Shown here: in pieces, positions 9,018-16,656 of the stretch
How positions within the stretch are numbered: position 1 is the stretch's first letter
Layout of the letters: the number at the start of each line of letters is the position of its first letter
Assembly (NCBI GenBank): GCA_004558535.1
Contig: SFCP01000003.1
Span: 1-45,378 of the forward strand
Direction: 5' to 3'
Length of the DNA stretch: 45,378 nucleotides
From: Bacteroidales bacterium
GTDB taxonomy: Bacteria; Bacteroidota; Bacteroidia; Bacteroidales; Bacteroidaceae
Made by a program: the position numbers and the translations under genes
Notes under the pieces: model-generated
Seen by the model: only the letters and a program-made list of their open reading frames with translations
What the model was told of the DNA's origin: nothing
The model's database searches: none

Positions 9018-9184
9018 CAAAAACCTTGAATTTTGCCGATTTTTTCAAGCCAAACACTGGATTTCTACCATTTTGTAAGTCATATTGTGCAACTGCGGAG
9101 CTTTTCGACGGCCATCACACGGCACTGCGCCACCGTCATCCCGCACAAAAAAAAGCCTCCATCCAAACACCGTCATACCCCCAT

Positions 9185-9305
9185 CTAAGTGCTTTGTACT
9201 ACTGGCTGATTCGGTGAAAACTAAGTGCTTTGTAGAAAAAACTAAGTGCTTTGTAGTTTTTTCTAAGTGCTTTGTAATTTTTTCTAAGTACTACTTAGTT
9301 TTTCG
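9185..9305 (+). repeat. 21-bp-period repeat array, locus 1
   Basis: Five copies of CTAAGTGCTTTGTA-like words, with AAGT beginning at 9187, 9223, 9244, 9265 and 9286. The last four are spaced exactly 21 bp, with A or T runs between the cores. The last copy is changed to a palindrome, CTAAGTACTACTTAG (9284-9298). There are no unique spacers of CRISPR size and no ORF. The array lies between the susC promoter and the prfB promoter. The same core and period recur at 14681-14738, 31419-31544 and 41643-41768. Confidence 0.8.
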
Positions 9306-9525
9306 CCTTCCTAACCCGCTGATTTTCAGATACCGAAAATTTCGAAAAATCCGGGTTGAAGCGCAGCCCATCCCTCGCGTACGCGCGCGCGTGCACGCAT
9401 AATATTTAAAGCGGTATACCCCAGGCATCACCGGGTGTGGCCCGGCCGACGACGGAAGCCCGTCGGACACAGCCGGAAAGATGCAAAAAAAGCGGAAGCG
9501 CCGGCGACGGATATGTAAAAAGTTG

Positions 9526-9533
9526 TACCTTTG
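9526..9533 (+). promoter_or_regulatory. -7 box upstream of prfB
   Basis: TACCTTTG fits TAnnTTTG and lies 68 nt before the prfB ATG. No clear TTTG is seen at -33, so this is a partial match. Confidence 0.5.
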
Positions 9534-9601
9534 CAGAAATTAGGCTGCGGTGCAGAAATCACCGTACAAAAAAGCCGCCCCAAGCGACAAAAGACCCCAT
9601 A

Positions 9602-10726
9602 ATGATAACAAGCGAACAACTGAAAGAGACCAAAGACCGCGTCGAAGCCCTCAACCGATACCTCGACATCGATGCAAAAACCATCCAGCTGGAGGAAGAG
9701 CAACTCCGCACGCAGGCGCCCGGATTTTGGGACGATGCCAAAAAGGCAGAGGAGCAGATGAAGAAGGTCAAGGGACTGGAAAAATGGATCGAAGGCTACA
9801 AGGAGGTAAAACTGCTGGCCGATGAACTGGACCTTGCCTTTGAATTTCACAAAGAAGGCGAAGTGTCGGAGGAAGATGTCGACGAAGCCTATCAGAAGAC
9901 CATCGAAGCAATCGAAGCCCTGGAGCTGAAGAACATGCTCCGGCAGGAAGAGGACTCGATGGACTGCGTCCTGAAAATCAATTCCGGCGCCGGCGGCACC
10001 GAAAGTCAGGACTGGGCCTCCATGCTCATGCGAATGTACCTGCGCTACGCCGAAGCAAACGGATACAAAGCCACCATCGTCAACCTGCAGGACGGCGACG
10101 AAGCCGGCATCAAGACGGCCACCATCGAAATCGAGGGAGAATTTGCCTACGGCTACCTGAAAAGCGAAAACGGCGTGCACCGGCTGGTACGCGTCTCCCC
10201 CTACAACGCACAGGGCAAGCGCATGACGAGTTTTGCATCCGTCTTTGTCACCCCCCTGGTCGACGATACCATCGAGGTCTACGTGGACCCGTCGAAAATC
10301 AGCTGGGACCTGTTCCGCTCGGGAGGAGCCGGCGGCCAGAATGTCAACAAAGTGGAAACAGGTGTACGACTGCGCTACCAATACAAGGACCCCGACACCG
10401 GCGAGGAGGAAGAAATCCTCATCGAAAATACCGAAAGCCGCAAACAGCTGGAGAACCGCGAAAACGCCATGCGACTGCTGCGCTCACAGCTCTACGACCG
10501 CGCCCTGCAAAAACGCCGCGCCGAACAGGCTAAAATCGAAGCCGGCAAGAAGAAAATCGAATGGGGTAGCCAAATCCGCAGCTACGTCTTCGACGACCGC
10601 CGCGTGAAAGACCACCGCACAGGTTTCCAGACCAGCGACGTGGGAGGTGTGATGGACGGCAAAATCGAGGGATTTATCAAAGCCTACCTGATGGAATTTT
10701 CCGAGCAGGAACAAGCCGGAGCCTAA
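9602..10726 (+). CDS. prfB: Peptide chain release factor 2
   Basis: 374-residue class-I release factor that reads UGA and UAA stops and triggers peptide release. The catalytic GGQ is at residues 244-246 in GGAGGQNVNKVETGVR. The codon-recognition tripeptide at residues 199-201 is S-P-Y rather than the E. coli S-P-F. The start at 9602 (MITSEQLKE) matches the family N-terminus; the longer open frame back to 9437 is dissimilar and crosses the promoter box. The region equivalent to the E. coli programmed +1 frameshift (after RYL) reads straight through (CTCGACATC), so the autoregulatory frameshift is absent. A 47-residue membrane protein follows 61 nt downstream. Confidence 0.96.
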   Translation: MITSEQLKETKDRVEALNRYLDIDAKTIQLEEEQLRTQAPGFWDDAKKAEEQMKKVKGLEKWIEGYKEVKLLADELDLAFEFHKEGEVSEEDVDEAYQKTIEAIEALELKNMLRQEEDSMDCVLKINSGAGGTESQDWASMLMRMYLRYAEANGYKATIVNLQDGDEAGIKTATIEIEGEFAYGYLKSENGVHRLVRVSPYNAQGKRMTSFASVFVTPLVDDTIEVYVDPSKISWDLFRSGGAGGQNVNKVETGVRLRYQYKDPDTGEEEEILIENTESRKQLENRENAMRLLRSQLYDRALQKRRAEQAKIEAGKKKIEWGSQIRSYVFDDRRVKDHRTGFQTSDVGGVMDGKIEGFIKAYLMEFSEQEQAGA

Positions 10727-10787
10727 GCCGCACAGACGGCGCAACGGCCCACCCACACAAAGAATATTAACCCTAAAAATCCATACT

Positions 10788-10931
10788 ATGAACAAGAAGC
10801 ACCAACAAAAGGTAAAGGCACGCGAAGCCAAGCAAGAACAGCAAGCCAAAAAGGTAGTCAACGGCATCTTCATCGCCCTGGTCGTACTGGCCGTGCTCAC
10901 CATGCTGGGCTACTGCGTACTCTACAGCTAA
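10788..10931 (+). CDS. 47-residue single-span membrane protein, unknown function
   Basis: Small ORF reading MNKKHQQKVKAREAKQEQ, then AKKVVNG and a hydrophobic span of about 20 residues (IFIALVVLAVLTMLGYCVLY), ending in Ser. The highly basic N-terminal half and single C-terminal helix suggest a small inner-membrane protein with its N-terminus in the cytoplasm. It lies 61 nt after prfB on the same strand, with normal codon use for the region. I do not recognise the family. The clean start, composition and hydrophobicity argue for a real gene; the basic N-terminus might bind RNA or phospholipid, but that is speculation. Confidence 0.6.
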   Translation: MNKKHQQKVKAREAKQEQQAKKVVNGIFIALVVLAVLTMLGYCVLYS

Positions 10932-11069
10932 CCGGAAAGCACGGGACAACCCGCCCCTACGGCCACGCTGCAGGATGCGGACCTGCACAACAGGATCACG
11001 GACCACACAATATTAATATTACAGGAGGCACGGCGCATCGCTCCGCTCCCCCTATACCTCCCGACGACC

Positions 11070-11543
11070 ATGGCACTGGAAATAGAACGCAAATTCCTGG
11101 TGACGGGCGACTACAAAGCACAAGCCACGTCGCACTCGCACATCATCCAGGGCTACATCAGCAGTCAGAAAGGCCGCACCGTGCGCGTCCGACTGCGCGA
11201 CAAGCAGGCATTCCTCACCATCAAGGGACCCTCGCGCGACGGCGGACTGAGCCGCTACGAGTTTGAAAAGGAAATTACCATGGACGAAGGCCTGTCCCTG
11301 CTGGCGCTCTGCGAGCCGGGCATCATCGACAAAATCCGCTGGATAGTACCCGCCGGCCGCCACATCGTCGAAGTGGACGAGTTCTTCAAGGACAACGAGG
11401 GACTGGTGCTGGCGGAAATCGAGCTGCAGGCGGCTGATGAGGAATTTGCCCGCCCCGATTTCCTCGGCACCGAGGTGACGGGCGACCGACGGTACTACAA
11501 CTCCAACCTGCGCGTACATCCCTACAAAACATGGGGCGAGTAG
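11070..11543 (+). CDS. CYTH domain (triphosphate tunnel) protein
   Basis: 157-residue protein of the CYTH superfamily (class IV adenylate cyclase / thiamine-triphosphatase fold). The N-terminal signature E-x-E-x-K is intact (MALEIERKF: E4, E6, K8) and binds metal-triphosphate. Further tunnel-lining charged residues are seen in RTVRVRLRD, FLTIKGPS, YEFEKEI and LAEIEL. Single-domain bacterial CYTH proteins of this size usually hydrolyse inorganic tripolyphosphate or nucleoside triphosphates; the exact substrate cannot be read from sequence. It stands between the small membrane protein and upxY with its own 138-nt upstream gap, in which the 12-nt palindrome AATATTAATATT (11009-11020) is the only notable word. 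Confidence 0.88.
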   Translation: MALEIERKFLVTGDYKAQATSHSHIIQGYISSQKGRTVRVRLRDKQAFLTIKGPSRDGGLSRYEFEKEITMDEGLSLLALCEPGIIDKIRWIVPAGRHIVEVDEFFKDNEGLVLAEIELQAADEEFARPDFLGTEVTGDRRYYNSNLRVHPYKTWGE

Positions 11544-11672
11544 CACCGGCCGGCAGCAGCCTACCCGCAAAAAAAGGACATAAAAAGGCACAAGAATGCC
11601 ATGAGGATGCCACAAAAAAGCCTACAGTGGACCCCGAAAAGAAAAATTCAGCAAAATTTTAGACCTTAATCT

Positions 11673-11703
11673 TTTGCCACTACCTCGGGTTTTCCTAACT
11701 TTG
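11673..11703 (+). promoter_or_regulatory. Promoter of upxY and structured leader
   Basis: -33 TTTG (11673-11676) and -7 TAACTTTG (11696-11703), 19 nt apart: a full match to the Bacteroidetes promoter. Transcription would start near 11710 and give a leader of about 137 nt before the upxY ATG. CCGTGG (11704-11709) and CCACGG (11722-11727) can pair at the very start of the leader. UpxY proteins act on the leader of their own operon, so this stretch is the likely target. Nothing else was seen in the 11544-11846 gap. Confidence 0.7.
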
Positions 11704-11846
11704 CCGTGGAAGCGAAGCTACCCACGGACGGAAAGTGCCCCACCCGCCGCTACCGACCGGCTGAGCCGACACAATGCCACCGCTGTCCGCGCCCAAATGA
11801 TTATTGGTCCACAACATTTGTCCCTACGGAGCAAATTCCACCGTTC

Positions 11847-12398
11847 ATGAACGATTACAAAGAAAAAAAGTGGTATGTACTGCGCGACCTGAAGCGAGCC
11901 AACGCCAAAGAACGTGCCTACCACCTGCTCCGCAGCATGAACAATCCTCCCCTCGAGGTCTATACCCCCATGACAAGGCGACCCGTGACACACGGTGGAC
12001 GACGGGAGTATGTAGAAGTACCCTACATCTGCGACCTGCTCTTCGTGTACGAAAACCGCGAAGTACTCGACCCCATTGTCAACCGCATCAACACGTTGCA
12101 GTACCGCTTCGTGAAAGGTGGCAAAAGCAACGCACCAATGGTGGTGAGAAACCAGGACATGAACAGCTTTATTGCCGTGGCCAATAGCAACGAAAAGATC
12201 AAGTACTACAGCCCCGAAGAAATCACTCCGGCCATGTATGGCCGCAAAATCAAGATACGCGGTGGTTCCCTCGACGGCATGGAGGGACGCCTAATGACAA
12301 CCCGCGGCTCGAAAGTAAAGCGTTTGGTCGTGGAACTGCCGGGCATTTTGGCCATCGCCGCAGAAGTTTGTGCCGAGCAAATTCAATTTATTGAATAA
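11847..12398 (+). CDS. UpxY-type transcription antiterminator (NusG family)
   Basis: 183-residue NusG paralogue. The NusG N-terminal (NGN) domain covers about residues 5-105 (KKWYVLRDLKRANAKERAYH and VEVPYICDLLFVYENRE). A KOW-like segment follows at about 130-180 (GRKIKIRGGSLDGMEGRL, ending VCAEQIQFIE). Proteins of this family bind RNA polymerase at the leader of one capsule or exopolysaccharide operon and let it read to the end. I chose the ATG at 11847 because it opens the NGN domain; the in-frame extension back to 11706 is unlike the family and lies in the leader. The next gene, 187 nt downstream, is a nucleotide-sugar dehydratase, the expected kind of client, but no larger glycan locus follows. 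Confidence 0.88.
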   Translation: MNDYKEKKWYVLRDLKRANAKERAYHLLRSMNNPPLEVYTPMTRRPVTHGGRREYVEVPYICDLLFVYENREVLDPIVNRINTLQYRFVKGGKSNAPMVVRNQDMNSFIAVANSNEKIKYYSPEEITPAMYGRKIKIRGGSLDGMEGRLMTTRGSKVKRLVVELPGILAIAAEVCAEQIQFIE

Positions 12399-12576
12399 TT
12401 GCGCCAACGGCCACCACAAAGTTGCATCCTACGCCTCACCATAAGGCGAGAAAAATTTAGTTCCTTCCATCCGAAATAGGCGAAACTGCTTCTGACAAAA
12501 AAAGCTGCGTCTGCCCTCACCACGCAGACCTGCGCCGGAATGACAGCGTACCTGCTTTCACTCAACTCAATCACAC

Positions 12577-14625
12577 ATGCCTCCTATGAACCTGATAAGA
12601 CGTTTATTTTCATGGTACTTTAATAGGCGAAAATTCCCCTATTGGGGCATCCTATTGATAGATGCCTTTATCGTCTTCCTCTCCTGCTGCGTAGCCCTCT
12701 ACCTCAATCCTGTCGACAACTTCAACTGGAGCACCATCTCCAGCTATGGGCTCACCCTGATGCTCATTGTATTTGTCTACGGACTGAGCTTTTCCGTCTT
12801 CCACACCTACACGGGCATCGTACGCTTCTCCACATTTGTTGACCTGCAATACGTTGTCTTTGCCAATGCCTCGGCGGCCATCGTGTCTACCATCTTCTTT
12901 GTGGGATGTCGGGCTTTGCACATTCCCTTCTTCCACTGTCCCTCCCTACTCAGCACCCTTGTCATCTTTACCCTGTCCACGCTGCTCATGTGGCTGGAAC
13001 GCGTGGCCGTAAAACGCCTGTACGACACATTCCGACAGGATTCCAACACAAAGAACGTCTTTATCTACGGCGTCAGCACGGGAGGCGTCAGCCTGGCCAA
13101 GAGTATACAGGGCCAAAATCCCCTGCAATACAAATTGGTCGGCTTTGTCACACCCAACGAAGAGCTCTACTCGAAATATCTCATGGGAGCGCTGGTGTAC
13201 CACGACAACGAGCGACTCATCACCCACATGCAGGAAAAGCACGCCCGCATTCTGCTTGTCAGCCCCTTGCAGAGCGAATACTTCCGCTCAAGGCAAAAAC
13301 TCATCTCTGACCTGCTGGCACACAATATCCGCATCCTGATGATGCCGGCTGCCGAGGAATGGAATACCCAAAAGAACCTGTCGCACAGCCAACTGCACGA
13401 AGTGGAAATCGAAGACCTGCTGCCGCGCAAGAAAATCGAAGTCGACATGGACGCCATCGGCCAAATGCTCACCGGAAAGCGCATCCTGATCACCGGCGCA
13501 GCCGGCAGCATCGGCAGCGAGATGTCAAATCAAGTGGCCAAGTTCGCCCCGGCCGAACTTATCCTTGTCGACCAAGCCGAAACACCCATGCACAATGTGC
13601 GCCTCTACATGGCAGAACAGCACAAAGAGCTGAAAGTATGGACCATCGTCGGCTCGATCACCAACGAAAAGCAGATGGAAGAAATATTCCGCACACACCG
13701 ACCGGAATACGTGTTCCACGCCGCAGCCTACAAGCACGTGCCCATGATGGAGGACAACCCAAGCATGGCTATCCAAAACAACGTCTACGGCACACGCGTC
13801 ATAGCCGACCTCTCCGTCAAGTACGGCACCCGGAAATTCGTGATGATTTCTACCGACAAGGCAGTCAACCCCACCAACGTCATGGGATGCTCGAAGCGCA
13901 TCTGTGAAATCTACTGCCAATCCCTCAATCATAAAATCCAACAACTGCACAAAAAAACACAAGAGGGCACACCGGCAGACACTACTGCAAAAGCAAACGA
14001 TGCCAAAGACGCCGCGCTGCTGCAGGTGGACGGCAGCCTGCCCGTCACACAGTTTGTGACCACACGATTTGGCAATGTGCTGGGCAGCAACGGCTCGGTC
14101 ATCCCTATCTTCAAGAAGCAAATCAAAAAGGGTGGACCCGTCACCGTGACGCATCCCGACATCATCCGATTCTTCATGCTCATCTCCGAAGCCTGCCGCT
14201 TGGTACTCGAAGCCGGCACCATGGGAAAAGGCGGCGAAATCTTTGTCTTCGACATGGGAGAACCCGTACGCATCGCCGACCTGGCACAAAGGATGATCGA
14301 ACTCTCACACACGCCCAACGTAAAGATTGTCTATACCGGACTGCGCAAAGGGGAAAAACTCTACGAGGAAGTTCTCAACAACGACGAACTGACCAAGCCT
14401 ACCTGCCATCCCAAGATAAAAGTTGCCGCCGTGCGCGAGTATCCCTACGAACTGGCCTTGCAAAACGAAAACGAACTTTACGAACTGGCGCTGACGTTCA
14501 ACGACCTGGCCATCGTGCGAAAGATGAAAGCCATCGTGCCGGAATACAAAAGCCAAAACAGCAAATACCAAATCCTGGACGAAGCAAACGATACCGACAC
14601 AACCGCACAGACAACCCAAGCATAA
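12577..14625 (+). CDS. CapD/WbpM-type membrane nucleotide-sugar 4,6-dehydratase
   Basis: 682-residue long-form SDR dehydratase that turns UDP-GlcNAc (or a related UDP-HexNAc) into the 4-keto-6-deoxy sugar used for capsule, O-antigen or glycoprotein glycans. Four hydrophobic helices occupy about residues 15-145. A first Rossmann segment follows (GVSTGGVSLA, near residue 165), then the catalytic SDR domain with GAAGSIGSE near 308. The active-site segment reads STDKAVNPTNVMGCSKR, with Met in place of the usual SDR Tyr, as in WbpM/PglF/FlaA1. The start is ATG 12577 or 12586. An unusual polar insert of about 33 residues (roughly 455-488) separates the NHKIQQ helix from TQFVTTRFGNVLGSNG. It follows upxY and is probably its controlled gene. 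Confidence 0.9.
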   Translation: MPPMNLIRRLFSWYFNRRKFPYWGILLIDAFIVFLSCCVALYLNPVDNFNWSTISSYGLTLMLIVFVYGLSFSVFHTYTGIVRFSTFVDLQYVVFANASAAIVSTIFFVGCRALHIPFFHCPSLLSTLVIFTLSTLLMWLERVAVKRLYDTFRQDSNTKNVFIYGVSTGGVSLAKSIQGQNPLQYKLVGFVTPNEELYSKYLMGALVYHDNERLITHMQEKHARILLVSPLQSEYFRSRQKLISDLLAHNIRILMMPAAEEWNTQKNLSHSQLHEVEIEDLLPRKKIEVDMDAIGQMLTGKRILITGAAGSIGSEMSNQVAKFAPAELILVDQAETPMHNVRLYMAEQHKELKVWTIVGSITNEKQMEEIFRTHRPEYVFHAAAYKHVPMMEDNPSMAIQNNVYGTRVIADLSVKYGTRKFVMISTDKAVNPTNVMGCSKRICEIYCQSLNHKIQQLHKKTQEGTPADTTAKANDAKDAALLQVDGSLPVTQFVTTRFGNVLGSNGSVIPIFKKQIKKGGPVTVTHPDIIRFFMLISEACRLVLEAGTMGKGGEIFVFDMGEPVRIADLAQRMIELSHTPNVKIVYTGLRKGEKLYEEVLNNDELTKPTCHPKIKVAAVREYPYELALQNENELYELALTFNDLAIVRKMKAIVPEYKSQNSKYQILDEANDTDTTAQTTQA

Positions 14626-14680
14626 TCGATGGCAACCGGTCGCCCCTCGCCGGGAAATGCATGGCAGACAGCCGTACGCA

Positions 14681-14738
14681 CAAAGCACTTGGGAAACACT
14701 GCAAAGCACTTCAAAAGAACAAAGTGCCTTGCAGTGTT
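14681..14738 (-). repeat. 21-bp-period repeats, locus 2, with 17-bp hairpin
   Basis: CAAAGCACTT occurs at 14681-14690 and again exactly 21 bp later at 14702-14711. It is the reverse complement of the AAGTGCTTTG core of locus 1. A forward partner at 14722-14738 makes an inverted repeat with 14695-14711 (16 of 17 positions paired, 10-nt loop). This hairpin sits about 70 nt past the dehydratase stop and could serve as its terminator, though no T run follows. The remainder of the 14626-14977 gap shows only the rsmH promoter box; there is no mraZ. Confidence 0.7.
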
Positions 14739-14929
14739 TCGAATATTGGAGAGGATTGCACACTCTGTCGGAGAGGGCGCACCCAAAAGGCTTCCCGGCC
14801 CTAAACTGAAAGCCTTTGCACCCTCCGGAAACAGCATCCCGCACCACCGCCGTCGCCCCACGATTACAACCGCCTCGGAAGTGCAAAAAAATATTTTGCA
14901 CACGGCCGCGCGGGAATTATTATTTTCTA

Positions 14930-14937
14930 TAATTTTG
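14930..14937 (+). promoter_or_regulatory. -7 box upstream of the rsmH-led dcw cluster
   Basis: TAATTTTG fits TAnnTTTG, 40 nt before the rsmH ATG at 14978. A TTTG at 14895-14898 is 31 nt upstream, too far for a standard -33, so only the -7 box is supported. Confidence 0.5.
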
Positions 14938-14977
14938 TAGGTTGAAAGGAATAGGCTCGACCATGTTCGGGCCATAA

Positions 14978-15919
14978 ATGCTTGATACTATGCCCAATTG
15001 CCCCACATACCACATCCCGGTACTGCTCCACGCCTGCGTCGAAGCCCTTTCGCTGCGCCCGGGCGGTTGCTATGTCGATGTGACATTTGGCGGCGGAGGA
15101 CATAGTCGCGAGATATTGCGCCAACTGCCACCGGGGGCTCACCTGTATGGCTTCGACCAGGACGCCGATGCCGAGCAAAACATCCCCGCAGGCGAAGAGC
15201 GCTTCACCTTCGTGCGCAGCAATTTCCGCTACCTGAAGAACTGGATGCGCTACTACGGCGTGGAACAGGTGGACGGCCTGCTGGCGGACCTCGGCGTGTC
15301 GAGCCATCATTTCGACGACGAGAACCGCGGATTTTCCTTCCGCCACGATGCACCGCTCGACATGCGGATGAATTGCCGTGCGGGCGAAACGGCCGCCGAC
15401 CTGCTCAACACAGCCACCGAAGAGGAACTGGCACGCATCTTCCGCCTGTACGGCGAACTGAAGAACGCAAACCGGCTGGCCGCCACGCTGGTAGCACAAC
15501 GCCGCAACCACCCGCTGCGTACCACAGGCGAACTGGCGGAATGCGTACGCCCACTGCTCCCTCCGGCACGCGAGAAGAAAGACCTGGCCAAGGTATTCCA
15601 AGCCCTGCGCATCGCCGTCAACCACGAAATGGAGGCACTGCAGGAAATGCTGAAGGCTGCCATCGAACTGCTGGCGCCCGGCGGACGGCTGGTGGTACTG
15701 ACCTACCACTCACTGGAAGACCGATTGGTGAAAAACTTCATGCGAGCAGGCAATGCCGACGGCCGCATAGAACAGGATTTCTACGGCAACCGACTGGCGC
15801 CCCTGCGACCGGTCAACAACAAAGTCATCCTGCCCGACGATGCCGAGCAAGAAGCCAATCCGCGAAGCCGGAGTGCCAAGCTCAGAATAGCCGTCAAGCC
15901 CGAAGCAAACAGCAAATAA
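14978..15919 (+). CDS. rsmH: 16S rRNA (cytosine-1402 N4) methyltransferase
   Basis: 313-residue MraW/RsmH, which methylates C1402 in the decoding centre of 16S rRNA. It has HIPVLLHACVEAL near the start, the SAM site VDVTFGGGGHSREIL, LYGFDQDADA, LLADLGVSSHHFD, and the C-terminal VLTYHSLEDRLVKNF and NPRSRSAKLR, all diagnostic. The start is at 14978 (MLDTM) or 14990 (MPNCP); both precede the family core. It heads the dcw cluster here; the usual upstream mraZ is missing. ftsL starts 50 nt downstream. Confidence 0.96.
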   Translation: MLDTMPNCPTYHIPVLLHACVEALSLRPGGCYVDVTFGGGGHSREILRQLPPGAHLYGFDQDADAEQNIPAGEERFTFVRSNFRYLKNWMRYYGVEQVDGLLADLGVSSHHFDDENRGFSFRHDAPLDMRMNCRAGETAADLLNTATEEELARIFRLYGELKNANRLAATLVAQRRNHPLRTTGELAECVRPLLPPAREKKDLAKVFQALRIAVNHEMEALQEMLKAAIELLAPGGRLVVLTYHSLEDRLVKNFMRAGNADGRIEQDFYGNRLAPLRPVNNKVILPDDAEQEANPRSRSAKLRIAVKPEANSK

Positions 15920-15969
15920 CGCCACGCACAAGGCCGCAAAATCCCCTCCCTCCCAACTACCGACCGCAC

Positions 15970-16578
15970 ATGAAGCCCCAGGAAACAAATAATCCCGACC
16001 TGCTCGAAGAAAAAACTGCCGACGCTACGACCACGGCTGCTCCGGCGGACGAGAAAGCCGATGCACCCGCAACGCAGACCGACGCAACGCCATCCACCAA
16101 CGATTTGGCGGCAACGGAAGGCGACCTAATTGCGAACGAAAAAGCCGACACTCCCTCCCAAAAAGCCGAAAAGGAAGCGGACGAAAGCCTGCCCGAACTG
16201 AGAAAGCTGGTGCAGGAGGAAGACAGCCTGACGGGCATATCGCTGAAAGCCCTGATGGGCGGTGACTTCTTTGGCAGCAATTGGTTTCGCAAGCAGTTGC
16301 TCTACGTTTTCTTCGTGGCATTTCTCTGCATCCTGTATATCACCAATCGCTACAGCTACCAAGAGGAGCTCATCAACAAACGTGTTCTGACCATACGGCT
16401 GGAAGACCGACACAAACGAGCCGTCGTGGCCGAAAGCGAACTGACCTATTTCTGTCGCCGGGCACATATCCAGTCCCTAATCAACGACAGTACGCTGAAA
16501 ATGAGCCGCGAAAATTACTACTACCTCAACGTGCCGCCGGCCAACCCACAGACGGCCGATGGCGACGGTGCGAAATAA
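15970..16578 (+). CDS. ftsL: FtsL-like division protein
   Basis: 202-residue bitopic membrane protein in the ftsL position between rsmH and ftsI. The first 75 residues are low-complexity, rich in Ala, Thr, Asp and Glu, and probably disordered. A single transmembrane span follows at about 116-135 (LLYVFFVAFLCILYITNRY), then a short extracytoplasmic helical stretch with coiled-coil character (QEELINKRVLTIRLEDRHKR). FtsL proteins form the FtsQLB complex that activates FtsWI. The long disordered N-terminus is typical of Bacteroidetes FtsL-like proteins. The start at 15970 (MKPQETN) gives this protein; the frame is open further upstream only because it overlaps rsmH out of frame. Confidence 0.82.
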   Translation: MKPQETNNPDLLEEKTADATTTAAPADEKADAPATQTDATPSTNDLAATEGDLIANEKADTPSQKAEKEADESLPELRKLVQEEDSLTGISLKALMGGDFFGSNWFRKQLLYVFFVAFLCILYITNRYSYQEELINKRVLTIRLEDRHKRAVVAESELTYFCRRAHIQSLINDSTLKMSRENYYYLNVPPANPQTADGDGAK

Positions 16579-16656
16579 ATCCAAACGCCAAAACACCTCT
16601 ACCCCACTGCCGAAAGCACCTTTCTCCTACCCTAATTATCTACTCACAAACGCTCT

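Noticed and set aside
9185..9305. Possible CRISPR array
   Set aside because: Units are 21 bp in total with only A/T fillers between cores; there are no unique 30-40 bp spacers and no cas genes in the window.
9437..9601. N-terminal extension of prfB
   Set aside because: The extra residues do not resemble RF2 and include the promoter -7 box; the ATG at 9602 gives the family N-terminus.
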